The translations under genes and the position numbers were made by a program. This document shows positions 63,013 through 64,000 of a stretch of DNA of 64,000 nt, in pieces (within the stretch, counting starts at the first letter, position 1; each line of letters begins with the position of its first letter). Below the pieces are notes generated by a model, which ran no database searches, was not told the DNA's origin, and saw nothing but the letters and a program-made list of their open reading frames with translations. Source of the DNA: Pseudomonas viridiflava (GTDB taxonomy: Bacteria > Pseudomonadota > Gammaproteobacteria > Pseudomonadales > Pseudomonadaceae); assembly GCF_900589395.1 (NCBI RefSeq), contig NZ_UUIS01000061.1:1-64000 (forward strand). Reading direction: 5' to 3'.

Positions 63013-64000
63013 TACGACACCTCGATGGCGGCCATCAGGCCGGTTTCCATGTGATCGATCACATGGCAATGGAACATCCAGACGCCGGGGTTATCGGCCA
63101 CCAGTGCCACCCAGGCACGCTCGTTGCGACCCAGCAAGAAGGTATCGGTGAAGTACGGAATGATCTTGCGCCGATCGGACTTGAGCACCTTGAAGCTCAT
63201 GCCATGCAAGTGGATCGGATGCTGGTACTGGGCCATGTTCTTGAGTTCGAAGATGTAGCTCTTGCCCAGTTTCAGCCGGGCAATCGGCCGCTCGGCACAG
63301 GTCTTGTCGGTGATGTCCCAGGCCTGGCCATTGATCTGCCACAGGCTCGGCGGCTTGCCGTCGGCCGTGCCCTCGGACACCGAGCCGACCCACTCGAAGT
63401 TGAAGTTGATCGTCTCGGCCTGTTCGAGGTCCGGCTCGGGCAACGGATTGGCTGGCAGCGCCGGCGGCCAGTCGCCTCCATTCCCTGTGCTGGCCACCGA
63501 GCGCAAGGTGCCCAGGCGCACCGGGCCGTTGCGCAATGACAATTCTTCACCGGCCGCTGGCGCCCTGACCGCCAGGCACAGGCGCATGCCCGGCCCCAGC
63601 CAGTAATCCTTGCCCAACGGCCGGGGCTCGACCGGATTGCCATCAATGGCATAGATCCGCGCTTCGGCGTCCGGCAAGTTGATGCGATAGGTCACGGTGT
63701 TGTCCAGATTGAGCAGCCGCACCCGGGTAATCTCGCCGGCCGGCAGCTCGATCACACTGCGGTGCTCGCCATTGATCGTCGACAAGCGCCCGGCCGTGCC
63801 CTCGCGCGCCGCTTCGCGGATCACGCTGAACTCGGTAAAGGCCCCGACCTCATCGACATGCCAGTTCTTCAGGCTGAGCGTACGCTCATGGGCAAAGCCG
63901 GTGGGTTCACGCTCTTCGACGATCAACGGCCCCACCAGCCCGCGCCCCAGCTCTTCGCTGCTGCTGACGTGCGGGTGGTACCAGAAGCTGCCGGCATCCA
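63012..64000 (-). CDS. Multicopper oxidase, C-terminal part (gene continues beyond the window)
   Basis: About 329 C-terminal residues are visible. Copper-binding motifs are FWYHPHV near the right edge, HPIHLHGMSF, and MFHCHVIDHMETGLM, which carries the type-1 copper Cys, His and axial Met and the type-3 His. These fit a CueO/CopA-like laccase domain order, so a periplasmic copper or phenol oxidase is likely. The N-terminus and any signal peptide are outside. It overlaps tadA by one base. Confidence 0.9.
   Translation of the reverse strand, partial: DAGSFWYHPHVSSSEELGRGLVGPLIVEEREPTGFAHERTLSLKNWHVDEVGAFTEFSVIREAAREGTAGRLSTINGEHRSVIELPAGEITRVRLLNLDNTVTYRINLPDAEARIYAIDGNPVEPRPLGKDYWLGPGMRLCLAVRAPAAGEELSLRNGPVRLGTLRSVASTGNGGDWPPALPANPLPEPDLEQAETINFNFEWVGSVSEGTADGKPPSLWQINGQAWDITDKTCAERPIARLKLGKSYIFELKNMAQYQHPIHLHGMSFKVLKSDRRKIIPYFTDTFLLGRNERAWVALVADNPGVWMFHCHVIDHMETGLMAAIEVS

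Overview
The window is a 64-kb stretch of bacterial chromosome, GC-rich and densely coded, mostly on the minus strand. Gene content and order point to a Pseudomonas. The clearest signs are a complete wspABCDEFR operon, a DUF3509 gene (a Pseudomonas-restricted family), a rocS/rocR-like pair, the rpsP-rimM-trmD-rplS and xerD-dsbC-hom-thrC blocks, and REP/BIME repeats of pseudomonad type. No tRNA, rRNA, CRISPR array, IS element or prophage was seen. The species cannot be fixed from this sequence.

Layout. 1-9.1 kb: a cut-off YcaC-type hydrolase, a REP pair, a decayed gene remnant, a short UvrA paralogue, a lipoprotein hydrolase with a small membrane protein, a DUF1704/QEGLA-motif putative metallopeptidase, then prfB (with its programmed frameshift) and lysS. 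9.3-17.5 kb: a seven-gene minus-strand block encoding a PLP gamma-lyase, an amino-acid permease, a LysR regulator, a diverged threonine-synthase paralogue, an Lrp/AsnC regulator, an ACT-less homoserine dehydrogenase and an aldehyde dehydrogenase. It reads as a catabolic module for homoserine or a gamma-substituted amino acid such as canavanine. 17.8-26.4 kb: the Wsp surface-sensing operon, ending in the diguanylate cyclase WspR. 26.9-38.8 kb: a DUF533 protein, a hybrid histidine kinase, an old-yellow-enzyme reductase, recJ, yaeQ, a periplasmic binding-protein-like gene, DUF3509, and a REC-EAL protein beside a BvgS/RocS-like sensor that has no kinase domain.

38.9-49.6 kb: housekeeping genes thrC, hom, dsbC, xerD, rplS, trmD, rimM, rpsP, ffh, a CcsA-like protein and a CorC-like protein. 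49.8-64 kb: an MHS-type transporter, purT, a VUT-family membrane protein, a BIME tandem array, DUF1289, gamma-carbonic anhydrase, two NUDIX hydrolases, an L,D-transpeptidase, a YqfO-like protein, purL, mltF, tadA and a cut-off multicopper oxidase.

How the parts connect. The window holds two versions of the hom/thrC pair: the biosynthetic one at 38.9-41.7 kb, with a feedback (ACT) domain, and a second at 10.7-13.7 kb without ACT, embedded with a lyase, permease, semialdehyde-type dehydrogenase and two regulators. Cyclic-di-GMP turnover is represented by WspR (synthesis) and the RocR-like EAL protein (degradation). Four copies of one REP family (around 0.3, 4.8, 56.3 and 62.4 kb) sit at gene ends, and a different BIME forms a 147-bp-period array at 53.1-53.5 kb.
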